From Alviniconcha marisindica (lineage: Eukaryota > Mollusca > Gastropoda > Provannidae): a stretch of DNA of 64,000 nucleotides. Below, in pieces: positions 46,701 to 56,830 of the stretch. Location of the stretch: contig JABMCL010002980.1 in NCBI GenBank assembly GCA_018857735.1, positions 338,501 through 402,500 of the forward strand, read 5' to 3'. Position 1 is the first letter of the stretch, and every line of letters begins with the position of its first letter. Made by a program: the position numbers and the translations under genes. The notes under the pieces were generated by a model. It was given only the letters and a program-made list of their open reading frames with translations. It was not told the origin of the DNA and made no database searches.

Positions 46701-47507
46701 TTAAAATTGTGACATGGCTGGTTTCCATGTGAAAAAAACTTTTTCCCCCAAATGACTACTTACACAATTTTTAACCCCTTGGCCAAACCCAGTTTACCCC
46801 CGGGGTTTCCCAAAATTTTTTCGATGCCACATATATAAGGTGCACGTGCATTTAGCTGTAACCTGCCACCTGCACTTCTGGCAAAGTGTCCAGGATCTTT
46901 TATGTGGTGCCGTAGTACGGGGGTGGGGGGTGGGGGGGGGGGGAACAGATACCAAAATAAGAGTCAGCACAGAAAGTTGACCATGGAGAAGAAAACTCCT
47001 GCCGCTCCTGTGGGGACTCAAACCTGCGACCTTTCAATCACAAGTCCAGCGCTGTCACCACTGAGCAATTCCCACTCCCTTTGAACCTGATGTATCCGTT
47101 CATTCTGTATTGTGCCTGTGTATAGCACTTGAAGACCTGGAAGTGATGGGGGCTAAACATGGGTAATGCCCGGTCAACTACCACTGGCGTCAGTGGAAAT
47201 GAAGAGAGACCTTCTTGTCCTGCAGAGAGCTGCTGGAGCAGATCAAGGAGTTTGAGGAGCGAGAGTTTGCTGGAGCCAAGCGTGACACAGAGTTTATTCC
47301 CAAAAAGCTGGAGCCAGTCAACGAAACAGGGGGCACTGCTTTGCTGCATATGGTCAGTGTGTGTGTGTGTGTGTGTTTGTGTGCATGTGTGCGTGTGCAT
47401 GTGTACATGTGTGTGTGTGTGTATGTGTGTGTATGTGTGTGCCTGTGCATGCAAGTACGTGTGTGTGTAATTCACACACCATGAGTCACTGTGTGCTTAC
47501 ATGTGTT

Positions 47508-47565
<58 letters not shown>

Positions 47566-49049
47566 TGTGTGTCTGTGTCTGTGTGTGTCCGTGCACCTGT
47601 GAGCCTGTGCATGCATGTATACAGGTGTGTGTGTGTTTGACTCAGACACAGTGAATCTGCCTGTGCTTGGATGATGTGTACATTTGTGTGGGTGTGGGTA
47701 TTATAGCCAAATGTGCCATCACACACATTCTTAATTATGCTTTCCATTTTATGTATTTCAGTTTTCAGTTGTTGTTTTCTCTTTGAACCTGAAATGCTAC
47801 AGGCAGCATGGAGGTGGTACTTTGGTCATTTGGTCCAAAAAAACACAAGTTCTGTGTTACACTGGCGCCAGAACTAATGACTGTGTTTCTGTTTGGCCCT
47901 CCAGAAAATCGAGGAGCTGCAGGAGCAGAATGAGAAGATGAGGGATCGCTTGATGAAAGTGGACAAAGATGTGAGTATTTCATGATGTAATGCTGGCTGG
48001 CTGTTGGATCAAACTTACTGAAATGTCTTGTGCAAAATAAGTAGGGGTCACTGAGAGGTTTATATTAGATTTTCTGTGGAACTTTTGAGGTGCGTATCTG
48101 GAAATTACCAATTCCCCTCTCTCTGTCGACTCCACCCTCCACAGTCAGCAAAACAGGGGAAAAAAAGGATGACATCACTGCCCATCTGAATGCAGACTCA
48201 TTCTGGTGATAACAGAGTGATCCCCTGGGGTTGTGGTCCCTGCCACTACGTCTGTGGAAATGTCTTGGCGCTGAGCAGGTCGTAAGAGTCAGCAGTGGAG
48301 AAAATGGTGGTTTGGTCAGTTATCTCCCCTGCCTTGCAGCAAGGGATCGGTAAGGTCGTTACAATGACTCTGGTTTGCTGTTTGTTACTGAGAATAAAAC
48401 ATGCAACAATCCTGCTGTTGATTTTTTTCTTCTTTTTCTCCTGGCAGGTGGGGTAGGAGGGGGGGGAGGGGGGGGGGATAATGAAGAAGTTTGGTTGTTA
48501 TTCTCCTGCTTAAAAGCTGCATGTCTGTAATGTGACAATGTGACTTTTGGGACACAGATTTGTGCTGGAGGCTGTCACTCTCTCGCTGCCATGAAATAAT
48601 TAAGCCACTGCTGATCCTCTGCAGCAATGCTGCTTGTGTGCTGATTTGTTGTTGTTGCTGTATGTTGAGGGCTAGGTTGTGTGTTTTTGTGTGTGTGTGT
48701 GTGTGTGTTTTGGGGGGTGGGGGTGGAATATCATCTTCCTTGCCCTACTGCTGAACTCTTTTGACAGGAGGAGAGGGTTTGGTTGCCTCAGTACCCTGTT
48801 TATCAGTTCCTGATTCAGCCGCCTGTCAAAGTCATGCCCAGATTTCATTTTCAGTGCAATACAATACAATACACTTTGTTCAGTTCCAAAGGAAAATTCT
48901 TCTCACTTTGGCTGCAGGGAATTCAGAGGAATACAAATATTAATTTTATTTATGTACTACTTCAGTATGAAACAAACACATGTATGTATGCACGCATGCA
49001 CACACACATGCAAAGACATGCGTGTATGCTCCCACACATGCACACGCAT

Positions 49050-49092
<43 letters not shown>

Positions 49093-49110
49093 ACACACAC
49101 ACACATTCCC

Positions 49111-49161
<51 letters not shown>

Positions 49162-51261
49162 TGTAAATTCATTATCTAGTTAACACACATCACTGTCAGA
49201 TGATCATCTTCAGACCTGCTTGCAGACCTTAACTTTGTTTCTAGGTGCTTCTTCTGTACATAGTCACAGGTAGAAGGGAAGGTATGTGAAATAAAATGCA
49301 AATTCCACATCCATTTTAGCCAAATCTGTGAAATAAGACAAACACTGTTTGCAAGCAGATGATGATTTGAGTCACAGATGCAGTACCTACTAATGGGAAA
49401 TCTGTTTTCCTGGACTGGATAGATCTCAAAGGCTTGATACACCGCAAAGTGTTAGGATGTGTCTGGAGTATAAATGCTTCATTGTCTTGTCAGAGATTTA
49501 AACTGCGCCCTTGCAGTTGCATCAATCAACCTTTCATTTGCATATGTATAATCTGCTACACTGAATCATCGTCAACTTTACAGCAGTTCATGTGTGATAC
49601 TGATGCTTTTTGCCACGTTTCAGTTTGCGATGATGATGGTGAACCAGGGGGCGCTGTCATCAGAGTTGGCACTGGCCAAGGGAGCCTTGGGAAAGGCGGT
49701 AAGTGGTTCTTCTCCTTCCTCCTCCTTCCTCCTCTTCCTCCTCCTTTCTCTTCTTCTTCTCCCTGGTCTTCCACCCTGGGTGATTCCAGCGAAGGGTAGC
49801 TAGCAGCATTACAAGGTTTCCCGTGTGGCAGTTTCAAGCTGATGCAGGATGTAAACAGCATGGAGGAGTATAACACTTGATTTCAAACTGTTGATGGAGG
49901 AACATCCGGTTGTCTACTCTGACTCATTTCAAGTATTGTTGTGAAAACAGCAAACTGTGGGTCTGAAATGTGGCACACAGTGAGTTCTGGCACCAGATTT
50001 TTCAAGCGTATTACTCATTACACCCAAAGGTGTAGTTCTGTGTTTATGTAGGCTAATTAAAATCTGTTTGAAGAAATCTGAGGCAGGGTTACCAAGCTGG
50101 CATATCTGTGACACGTCGAGTGTCATCTAAAAGCAAAAGCCACATGCGAGGCAGAACAACACTGATGTGTCAGGAACGGGGGAGGGGTAAACTTTTAGAG
50201 AAGTACAAACACACTGACCCTCACTCACCACCACATTTGTGTCCTCATTTTTGACAGAAGTCTACTCAGAGTAACATTATTTCAAACGAGATGTCATTCT
50301 GTCAACTTACATCATTATCCTATGGATTTACGCCACACTACAGACACCCACAGCTGTTTATTTCTCTGGTGTGATACATGTCTGTACAGCTTTAAGTAAG
50401 TTCTGCCTGCCTCTCCTTCTTTGGAAACTCCTTATTTGGAAGTGTCACCCAGGGGGGATCCCAAACTCCAAGCACTGGTTTACGACATCCTTCCTTCAAC
50501 CAGTGCCATATTTAGTTACGCCACAGGGTCCAGAAAACTGTCAGCTAACAAACAGTTTTTTTGTTGGTGCTCAAACAGTAGTAAGTTTGTTACAAACAAC
50601 TCAAATAAAACAAGGCGTGTTATTTATAGCCGCAAACAAAGTTTACACCAGCACAAATAAAACCACAATCATTTTAATCGAGACGGAACTCTTTTCTTTT
50701 TTTACCCGGGATGGATTCGTCTCATGTTTACGTGCGTGCTTTGGCGCTAGGTTGCTTCTACAGTCATATTAGTACCCGAACCTTTCGGAGGGCGCTAACC
50801 ACATCGCTGGACAGCTGCGCGGAGATAAAGAGTGCCCCTTCAGTGGCGTAACTAAATCTGGCAGAGTTTGGAGGAAGGTGCCGGAAAGCGATGCTCGGTG
50901 TGTGGGGGGACTCCCCAGGAAGTTGTGCCTTTAAGGCCAGGTTAAGATGCAGACACTTCTCCCTGGCAGATGAAAGGCTAACCAACGTGTTGTGTTGCAG
51001 AGCAGTGATGAGGATGTGGAAGCCCTCAGGAGGAAGATGATGCAGCTTGAGTCTGAAATGGAAAATGTGAGTTGATGGCTGTGTCTTTGTCTCTGTCTGC
51101 CTCTCTCAGACAGTCTGTCTGCTTCTCTCAGACAGTCTGTCTGCTTCTCACAGACAATCTGTCTGCTTTGCTTCTCTATCTCCGTCTCTTCATTTTGTGT
51201 GTGTGTGTCTCTCTCTGTGCCCCGCCCCCCCTCCCCTGAGTCTGTGTATGTGTGTGTGTGT

Positions 51262-51326
<65 letters not shown>

Positions 51327-54308
51327 CCCCCCCTCTCCCTCCCTCCCTCTCTCCCTGCCTCTCTGTGTATCTGCTCTCTGTCAGTGGTATTGATTGAAAA
51401 GCTATTATGAGTTTTCCACTGAGGTTTAGTCTTTGACATAGGCTACTCTGTGGTTGTTTCAGTTGTACAAATAAACAAAACTACTGTTGTTGTTTTTTGG
51501 TCATTTATGATGATATAAATGATGAAACGCTGTCTGCTGTCTTGTTTCTGTTACTGTTTTTGGCACTGATGTGTTCTTGATAAGGGATTATCCTGGCTTA
51601 GTTCCAGTAAGCATGCAGTAATACTGTGACTCACCTGGCTGGTTGTTGTCGCATTTCAGGAGAGAACAAAGGGCAAGATGTCTATTGACAGCACAGAGAG
51701 AGATCTGTCCAACACCAAACACGAACTGCTCAAAATCAAAGAGATGCTGGAGATGGCAGAGAAGGTAACCTTTTTCGGCATTGTGGTGATATGGTTTTGT
51801 TGTTGTTGTTGTTGTTGTTATTGTTTTCTTTTTAATAGATCATTAATCTCTTGCAAGAAATTCAGGTCGCCTTAGCTGGGTAAGGCTATGCTATAGCCAC
51901 AAGTGCAGCGCTACCCATTTCTCCCACGTGTGCTGTATCTTTATGTGTCCAGACAGTGTTGACGCTTGCAATCGCACATGGGGCTGTACACACACCAGAA
52001 GAGAGTCTGCAGTGAAAGTTGACTCTTGGAGAAAAATCCCTTGCTGCACCAGGGACTTGAACCTGCGTCAGTATAGCGTCTGGCTTTTCAGTCAGACCCT
52101 CTACCCACTGAGCTATCCCACCCCTGTTGTGGTTGTTGCTGTGGTTGATGCTGATGTTGTTCGTTCTCTGGGCTAGGCAATGCTACATGGCAGCAGGCTA
52201 TTTGTTAAATCCACTGGCCCTGCAAACGGCTTTCATTTTTCATGGCCAAAAATGTGCCCCACATCAATTCATTATTGTGCCTGAATGACACTGTGTGTCC
52301 CTGTCTGATAATCTGTCAAGGATGCTACATATTCATGAGGAAAAAAAGGACAGAAGCTTGTGATCTTTGAAAGGATAATATCCGGTCGGTATTGCTCACA
52401 CAAACATTGGAAATGTTCCAGGAGCAACATTGGGGAATCTCCTGAGTAATAGTGAGGGATGAATGGGGGGAGGGTTGCGTGGGGGGGGGGGGGGGGGGGG
52501 GGGCACATATATGGGCTTTCCTGAGCATGAGCACTTAGACACCATGTGGGTGTGAAGTGAACTGCGCCGCTGTTGCTGTCTGACGTGCCCCTCGTGTTGT
52601 TGGCAGGAGCTGGAGAAGAAGGTGAGCATGACGACGCCCTTCAAAAACCTGAAGAGCATGCTGCAGAAAAAGAATGAACAGATGAAGGACCTACGCAAGC
52701 GTCTCTCAAAGTGAGTTGCTCTCACAACTTTCCTGGCTGCCCTTTTGCCAGTAACTGCCGTAACTGTTACTAAAAAATAGATCCCAAATATGTGTGCAAT
52801 TTCTGGTTTGAAAAAATGTCGAAAGGTATGTAGAATAGATCTAGATCTATAATGAAGAGTTGGGCAAACCGTGCAGTACACAGTGCCCATGCACATTTCC
52901 ACCTGGTTCTGTATTAGCTCTCAGAAAGAAAAAAGAAGAAGCAGCAGTTTGATAAATGAGGTTGTGGTAAATGTAAATACCTGACTTGGTTTTTTTCCTG
53001 TGTCAGCATAGCAAATCTGTGTTTGTGGCCACCTCCCCACCCCCAGTAATAAATGAGTAAATAAGTTGGTGTTTTACACCAAGTCAACCATTACATTCAT
53101 ATCAGGGCAAGTAATAAATGAGCTGTGCCATAAAATTAAATAAGACAGCGGATAGCAGTATCAGAATGTCTGTGTCCACGGTGTTAATTCCAGACCTGCT
53201 TGTCTCCAGTGTTAGTGGAGTTCTGCAGGACTTTTGCCAGGGCAGTACGGAACTTCCTGTTCTTTTGTATAATTTGTCCACTTTTTACATGCTTATAGTA
53301 GAGGAAATGCTAAACTAGTAACGATAATGGTGGACATTTCTATGCTGCCCTACCACTAGCCAAAGCTAGGGCTCAGTGCATAAGAAACTTTCCTTTCATA
53401 AGAAAGGATAGAGAAAAAACAGACGGCAGGAAGGAAATACAACAACATGTGCAGCAGATAAAACCAGACAGCTGGGAGCGTAGCAGGATGGGTCTGACTG
53501 CCACACCGAGGACAGCTTTACAATCCACAAAAGAACAGTGGAAAGTTTCAACAAGAGCAGCAAGAGTCAGTCAAACAAACAAAGTGAAACAAAACTTTGA
53601 TGGTGGTGTTGAAACTTTCAGGTAGAGTCGCTGGATGTTGAACAGACCGACTGTGTCACTCATCCTCACATTCAAACTTTCAGGTACACGTCGCTGGATG
53701 ATGAATAGACTGTATCACTCATCCTCTCATTGCTGATGGTGGTGTTGAACTTTGAGGTACAAGTCGCTGGATGATGAATAGACCGACTGTGTCATTCATC
53801 CTCACATTCAAACTTTCAGGTATGCGTCACTGGATGATGAATAGACACATTCAGACTTTCAGGTATGAGTCGCTGGATGATGAATAGACCAACTGTGCCA
53901 CTCATCCTCACATTCAAGCTTTCAGGTACAAGTCGTTGGATGATGAATAGACCAACTGTGCCACTCATCCTCACATTCAAGCTTTCAGGTACAAGTCGTT
54001 GGATGATGAATAGACTGACCATTCAGCTTTCAGGTACAGTCGTGGATGATGAATAGACCAACTGTGCCACTCATCCTCACATTCAAGCTTTCAGGTACAA
54101 GTCGTTGGATGATGAATAGACTGACCATGTCACTCATCCTCACATTCAAACTTTCAGGTACGAGTCGCTGGATGATGAATAGACTGACCATGTCACTCAT
54201 CCTCACATTCAAACTTTCAGGTACGAGTCGCTGGATGATGAATAGACTGACCATGTCACTCATCCTCACATTCAAACTTTCAGGTATGAGTCGCTGGATG
54301 ATGAATAG
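43604..54308 (+). CDS. LZTFL1: Leucine zipper transcription factor-like 1 (9 coding exons)
   Basis: Exons: 43604-43728, 45364-45558, 47226-47352, 47905-47970, 49624-49698, 51001-51066, 51660-51764, 52607-52710, and a 25-nt terminal exon (last of about twelve tandem copies, 54284-54308). Total is 888 nt, or 295 aa plus stop; human LZTFL1 is 299 aa. Diagnostic segments are [70 protein letters not shown] and [16 protein letters not shown]. The C-terminal two thirds is heptad-rich coiled coil containing the leucine-zipper region. The family is cytoplasmic and regulates BBSome entry into cilia (BBS17 in humans). The ATG at 43604 sits three bases after an acceptor (tgttgcag), so a 5' non-coding exon lies upstream. 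Exons 1, 2 and 9 are bordered by tandem copies of their own edges. Confidence 0.95.
43695..44372 (+). repeat. Tandem copies of LZTFL1 exon 1 3' end plus donor
   Basis: After the genuine donor (43729), the last 35 or so exon bases plus donor and about 60 bp of intron recur at 95-bp spacing. Donors are at 43824, 43919, 44014 (mutated to GC), 44102, 44273 and 44359. Divergence increases downstream. An interspersed repeat (about 44108-44160) has inserted in the array. Confidence 0.88.
44108..44160 (+). repeat. Short interspersed repeat (CAGTCAACC family), plus copy in LZTFL1 intron 1
   Basis: agtaagtaaatcggtg, ttttacgcccagtcaacc, gtgcggttatatcagggc. It splits the exon 1 donor-copy array, so it inserted after that array formed. 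Confidence 0.7.
44645..44795. repeat. TA/CA and (TG)n/(TGCA)n simple repeats
   Basis: Mixed TGTGTG and GTGCATGCATG repeats in LZTFL1 intron 1; both strands are open only because of the repeat. Confidence 0.85.
45108..45363 (+). repeat. Tandem copies of LZTFL1 exon 2 acceptor edge, 44-bp period
   Basis: Six units of gttacag|actggtagatgagac with intervening intron sequence, spaced 44 bp; the last is the real acceptor (cag at 45361-45363). One copy (about 45227-45231) has the acceptor mutated to ctg. Confidence 0.88.
45364..45558 (+). CDS. LZTFL1: LZTFL1 coding exon 2
   Basis: Residues 42-106: [20 protein letters not shown] through [11 protein letters not shown]. The acceptor used is the last of six tandem copies; earlier ones read into a TAG within one repeat. 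Confidence 0.95.
45590..46530 (+). repeat. G-rich minisatellite in LZTFL1 intron 2
   Basis: About 18 units of 40-60 bp built from gcagttagcagagaccagg and ttaggatgcagggg, with G runs up to 17. The sense strand has very high G-quadruplex potential. Confidence 0.93.
46830..47085 (-). mobile_element. tRNA-derived SINE, family 1 copy B
   Basis: Minus strand: head with ctcagtggtgacagcgctgg and caggtttgagtcccc, body gtcaactttctgtgctgac, and the conserved tail gcaggtggcaggttacagct shared with 16795-17048. In LZTFL1 intron 2; a G-rich tract has expanded inside it. Confidence 0.7.
47226..47352 (+). CDS. LZTFL1: LZTFL1 coding exon 3
   Basis: Encodes [14 protein letters not shown], then [20 protein letters not shown] (human KPKLAPLNEGGTAELL). 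Acceptor tcctgcag, donor gtcagt. Confidence 0.92.
47357..47566. repeat. (TG)n and (GA)n microsatellites
   Basis: TG-rich simple sequence beginning at the exon 3 donor, then a pure TG and GA block at 47510-47566. Confidence 0.9.
47905..47970 (+). CDS. LZTFL1: LZTFL1 coding exon 4
   Basis: Twenty-two codons, phase 0: [20 protein letters not shown] and KD, a coiled-coil segment matching human LQEENEKLKSRL. Donor gtgagt. Confidence 0.93.
48990..49158. repeat. (CA)n microsatellite
   Basis: Two long CA blocks split by ccacacac and attccctta, in LZTFL1 intron 4. Confidence 0.95.
49624..49698 (+). CDS. LZTFL1: LZTFL1 coding exon 5
   Basis: Twenty-five codons, phase 0 ([19 protein letters not shown]), corresponding to human ATNALDEKSKLEKAL. 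Acceptor cgtttcag, donor gtaagt. The first residues (FAMMMV) are poorly conserved. Confidence 0.8.
50440..50945. mobile_element. Inverted-repeat element relic in LZTFL1 intron 5
   Basis: gccatatttagttacgccac (50505-50524) is inverted as gtggcgtaactaaatctggc (50843-50862), 19 of 20 matching. Weaker similarity extends outward. Probably a degenerate non-autonomous DNA transposon; termini are not resolved. Confidence 0.5.
51001..51066 (+). CDS. LZTFL1: LZTFL1 coding exon 6
   Basis: Twenty-two codons, phase 0: [20 protein letters not shown] then EN. Acceptor tgtgttgcag, donor gtgagt. Aligns with the human NLENTVAALKSEFQK segment. Confidence 0.88.
51096..51175. repeat. Short tandem repeat, tctcagacagtctgtctgct
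   Basis: Three units of about 27-29 bp just after the exon 6 donor. Confidence 0.8.
51268..51366. repeat. (CT)n microsatellite with C-rich end
   Basis: About 55 bp of CT followed by CCCT/CCTC units, in LZTFL1 intron 6. Confidence 0.95.
51660..51764 (+). CDS. LZTFL1: LZTFL1 coding exon 7
   Basis: Thirty-five codons, phase 0; [20 protein letters not shown] parallels human LATAKHDLLRVQEQLHMAEK. Acceptor gcatttcag, donor gtaacc. Confidence 0.93.
51870..52130 (-). mobile_element. tRNA-derived SINE, family 2 copy C (most complete)
   Basis: Minus strand: head gggatagctcagtgggtaga, ctgactgaaaagccagacgc, B-box-like gcaggttcaagtccctg. Body has gtcaactttcactgcagact and gtgtgtacagccccatgtg; the tail has tggctatagcatagcc. 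In LZTFL1 intron 7. Confidence 0.75.
52481..52503 (+). repeat. G23 homopolymer
   Basis: Twenty-three consecutive G residues, about 100 bp before LZTFL1 exon 8. Confidence 0.95.
52607..52710 (+). CDS. LZTFL1: LZTFL1 coding exon 8
   Basis: [20 protein letters not shown] then [14 protein letters not shown] plus two bases of Lys; matches human KKNDQIKDLRKRLAQ. Acceptor gttggcag, donor gtgagt. A 23-nt G tract lies about 100 bp upstream. Confidence 0.94.
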
Positions 54309-54310
54309 AG
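53610..54310 (+). repeat. Tandem array of about 12 copies of acceptor plus terminal exon of LZTFL1
   Basis: The unit is about 63 bp (range about 43-73) and contains a polypyrimidine tract, acceptor (usually actttcag or gctttcag), a Y-x-SLDDE-stop mini-exon and spacer. Predicted exon starts are 53622, 53684, 53757, 53820, 53863, 53926, 53989, 54034, 54095, 54158, 54221 and 54284. Copy 1 reads an immediate TAG, copy 3 has a gag acceptor and copy 8 is frameshifted (YSRG, stop). The others encode YTSLDDE, YASLDDE, YESLDDE or YKSLDDE. An unrelated gene cassette is not involved; the spacer is intron sequence. Confidence 0.9.
54284..54308 (+). CDS. LZTFL1: LZTFL1 terminal exon, last tandem copy
   Basis: Encodes (K)YESLDDE and TAG, compared with human QYEPED. 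The acceptor is aaactttcag. This copy is the one contiguous with unique 3' UTR sequence, but nine of the eleven upstream copies could also complete the frame with seven extra residues. Confidence 0.7.
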
Positions 54311-54647
54311 CAACCGTGTCATTCATTCTCTCATCGCTCATCTTCTCTGCTGGCTCACAACGCCAGTTGTCGACCTGTTGCTGACCAGCCAGCCAGCTTC
54401 GCAAGTGCCTGCGTGCATAGTCTACTTCACTGCGACATATCAAAACTTGCATCTTTAATATTCAGATCTTACACTTTACTGTTTCCTTGTTCAGTTTGAC
54501 CGTGGATCTGACTTACACCACTGCAATATTGTGATAAATATGTTTTAGTTGAAACCATCCGTCCACCATTTATTGTTAGTGAATATGTCATGCATGGAGA
54601 GTATGCCTGTGACTTGTTTTCTGTTCTACCATTGGATGAAAATCTAA

Positions 54648-54653
54648 AATAAA
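54648..54653 (+). terminator. Candidate proximal LZTFL1 poly(A) signal
   Basis: AATAAA about 340 nt after the last stop copy, followed by a T/G-rich stretch (ctgttgatggtcagttg, then ggtttggtttggtttgg). Confidence 0.45.
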
Positions 54654-55174
54654 ATGTTAACTGTTGATGGTCAGTTGAGAAATTTGCTGGGGTTTTGGTT
54701 TGGTTTGGTTTGGTTAAAGTTCTGTGCAATGGGAAGTTAAACTGTTTTGAAATGCACTCGTTTTTTGTTTTGTTTTGTTCTTGTTCTTTAAACGCAAGGC
54801 ATTGTTGTGTATGTTGTAAGGCTTCTTTCGAGTGTCGCAACGTTTGGATGAATGAATTACAGAGAAATACAAATGGAATCGGATGTGTTTTTTGTGTATT
54901 GATTCTTTGCTCTTGGAATATTTTCGCTTTGCTAGTAAGATATTTTCACTGTTGTCTAAACCCCTGGAGTCCCAATCCAGCATGTGCCTCAGTGTGTTTC
55001 CTAGGTTTACCATGCTGCCCCCCACATGCCCCCACCCCCCACTCCCAAAAAGGGAGAAAAAGCAGAAAATGTCATTTTTGTAGCCTCGGCATAGTAAATT
55101 AATGAGCTGTGCACCTCGGACTTAGTGTGAAACAAATATTACTCGTTAGTAATTGTACAAAATTCATCCTGAAC

Positions 55175-55180
55175 AATAAA
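55175..55180 (+). terminator. Candidate distal LZTFL1 poly(A) signal
   Basis: AATAAA followed within 25 nt by cagttttgttc. It would give a 3' UTR of about 0.9 kb. Repeat-derived sequence begins at about 55206, consistent with a transcript end before it. Confidence 0.4.
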
Positions 55181-55205
55181 TACAGTTCAACACAGTTTTG
55201 TTCTC

Positions 55206-55262
55206 CCACTTAACAATAATGATAATAATGTACATTTGTTCTGCGCCCATCAACACCCTGTC
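55206..55262 (-). mobile_element. LINE 3'-end relic
   Basis: aataatgataataatgtaca then catcaacaccctg; third short copy of the tail seen at 8816 and 30285. Confidence 0.5.
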
Positions 55263-55549
55263 AAGCTTGAGTTTGTATCAGTCTTCGCCCACCTGAAATT
55301 CTTAAGGCTGCTGTTGGGTTTTCTGACTGATGGCATATCCTCCTCAAACTCAAAGACAGGCACTGTCAACAGCCAAGCTCTTTTCGGGGCATTTTGTGTG
55401 ACACAGTTGAGAGATGGAGTTCTCTTTGTGTTGCTGTTTCCAGCATTACTGCAGACTCACCGTTTTTCATTGTCTTCATCTTTGTCTCCCTCCAGGCTTC
55501 CAACGTTTTCCTCCTTCTGTTTGTCTTTTCGTGTCCTCTAATTTCCCCT

Positions 55550-56400
55550 TCCCCACCGCCTCCCCTCCCTGCTCCTTCCTCTTCTTCAGATAAACACTGG
55601 AACTGTTTCAAAGACGGTGGCAGGGACATGTCTGAGAGATGGTGTGGAGGGCATAATTGTTGGCTTTTCCGACGGCATAGATACTGTCTCGAACTGAACT
55701 CAACTGAATTCCTTCTTCTTCCTCCACCCCCTCCCCTCCCTCCTCCTTCCTCATCTTTTTAAAAGTATGGAAATGTCGGAGTGGTGTGGAGGGCGTGTTC
55801 GCGGCATGAACTGTCTCGAACTGAACTCAACTGAATTCCTTCTTCTTCCTCCACCTCCTCCCCTCCCTGCTCCTTCCTCTTCTTCGGGTGAACAGTAGAA
55901 CTGTTTCAAAGGCAGTGGTGGGGAAATTTCTCAGAGTCAGGGTGGAGCGCATAATTATAGGCTTTTCCAGGCGCATAGATACTGTCTTGAACTGAACTGA
56001 ACTCATCTCAACTGAATTCCTTCTTTCTCCACCTCCTCCTTCTTGACTTCTCCTTAGCAACCCCCCTTCCCCTCCTCCTCCTTCTCCTCCTTCTCTTCCT
56101 CCCCCTTCCCACCCCTCTTCGCTTTTGCTCTTCTTCAACCAGTTTTATGTTTGGTGGGGGTTCAACAATGTATGGTGGCCTTGTTACCTTTTCCAAGGCG
56201 CATAGATACTGTCTTGAACTGAACTGAACTCATCTCAACTGAATTCCTTCTTTCTCCACCTCCTCCTCCTTGACTTCTCCTTAGCAACTCCTCTTCCTCC
56301 TCCTCCTCCTTCTCCTCCTTCTCTTCCTCCCCCTTCCCACCCCTCTTCGCTTTTGCTTCTTCTTCACCAGTTTTATGTTTGTTGTGTTCAACAATTGTAT
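55550..56400. repeat. Tandem segmental repeat with CT-rich tracts
   Basis: About four units of 130-220 bp sharing gcatagatactgtcttgaac, ctgaactcaactgaattcct and long TCC/CTT tracts. The Arg/Gly/Glu-rich minus-strand frames are translations of these tracts. Confidence 0.8.
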
Positions 56401-56689
56401 GGTTCCTTGCTTACCTCAAAGACAAATCTGGAAAGATATTATCAACAAAAACTGATTCCAGATTTTTGTGACTTGTCTTTCTGACTTTACGTGAGTCTCA
56501 CTTGTGTGGTACTGATGAAAAGATTTTTGTAAATGTATGTACATGGTATTCATATCATTATATGTAATATGTATGACTACTGTTTCTGCTGTGCCTCTTT
56601 GTGTTTTGTGCATGTGTACACATGTGTGACAGTAAGCGACCAAATCAAAAAAACTGTTTGGTTCAAAGCTGTCAGCAGCTGTAGTCAAG

Positions 56690-56830
56690 GATTTTCCCTT
56701 GTTGGACTCAGTTGTTATGAAAGAAGATCCAAATGCATAAAAGGTTCAAAAGAACGCTATTTATTAGGACAAGACAAAACCGGCAAATTTTCGGGGTAAT
56801 CCCCTTTGTCAAGCTATGAAATGACACTTA
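56690..56830 (-). mobile_element. Possible Penelope-like or other retroelement end
   Basis: The minus strand has gcttgacaaaggggattacc then ccccgaaaatttgccgg, a short GGGG/CCCC stem within a GACRAAG-stem-CCCGAAAA arrangement seen at ends of many invertebrate retroelements. No coding evidence in the window. Confidence 0.3.

Noticed and set aside
49434..49799. 121-aa plus frame across LZTFL1 exon 5
   Set aside because: Overlaps exon 5 in another frame; the in-frame reading with GT-AG splice sites matches LZTFL1.
53865..54452. Repeated frames ([15 protein letters not shown] on plus; [18 protein letters not shown] on minus)
   Set aside because: Wrong-frame and antisense readings of the LZTFL1 terminal-exon array; the spliced frame YxSLDDE explains the sequence.
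55827..56196. Arg/Gly/Glu-rich minus frames
   Set aside because: Translations of CT-rich tandem repeats.
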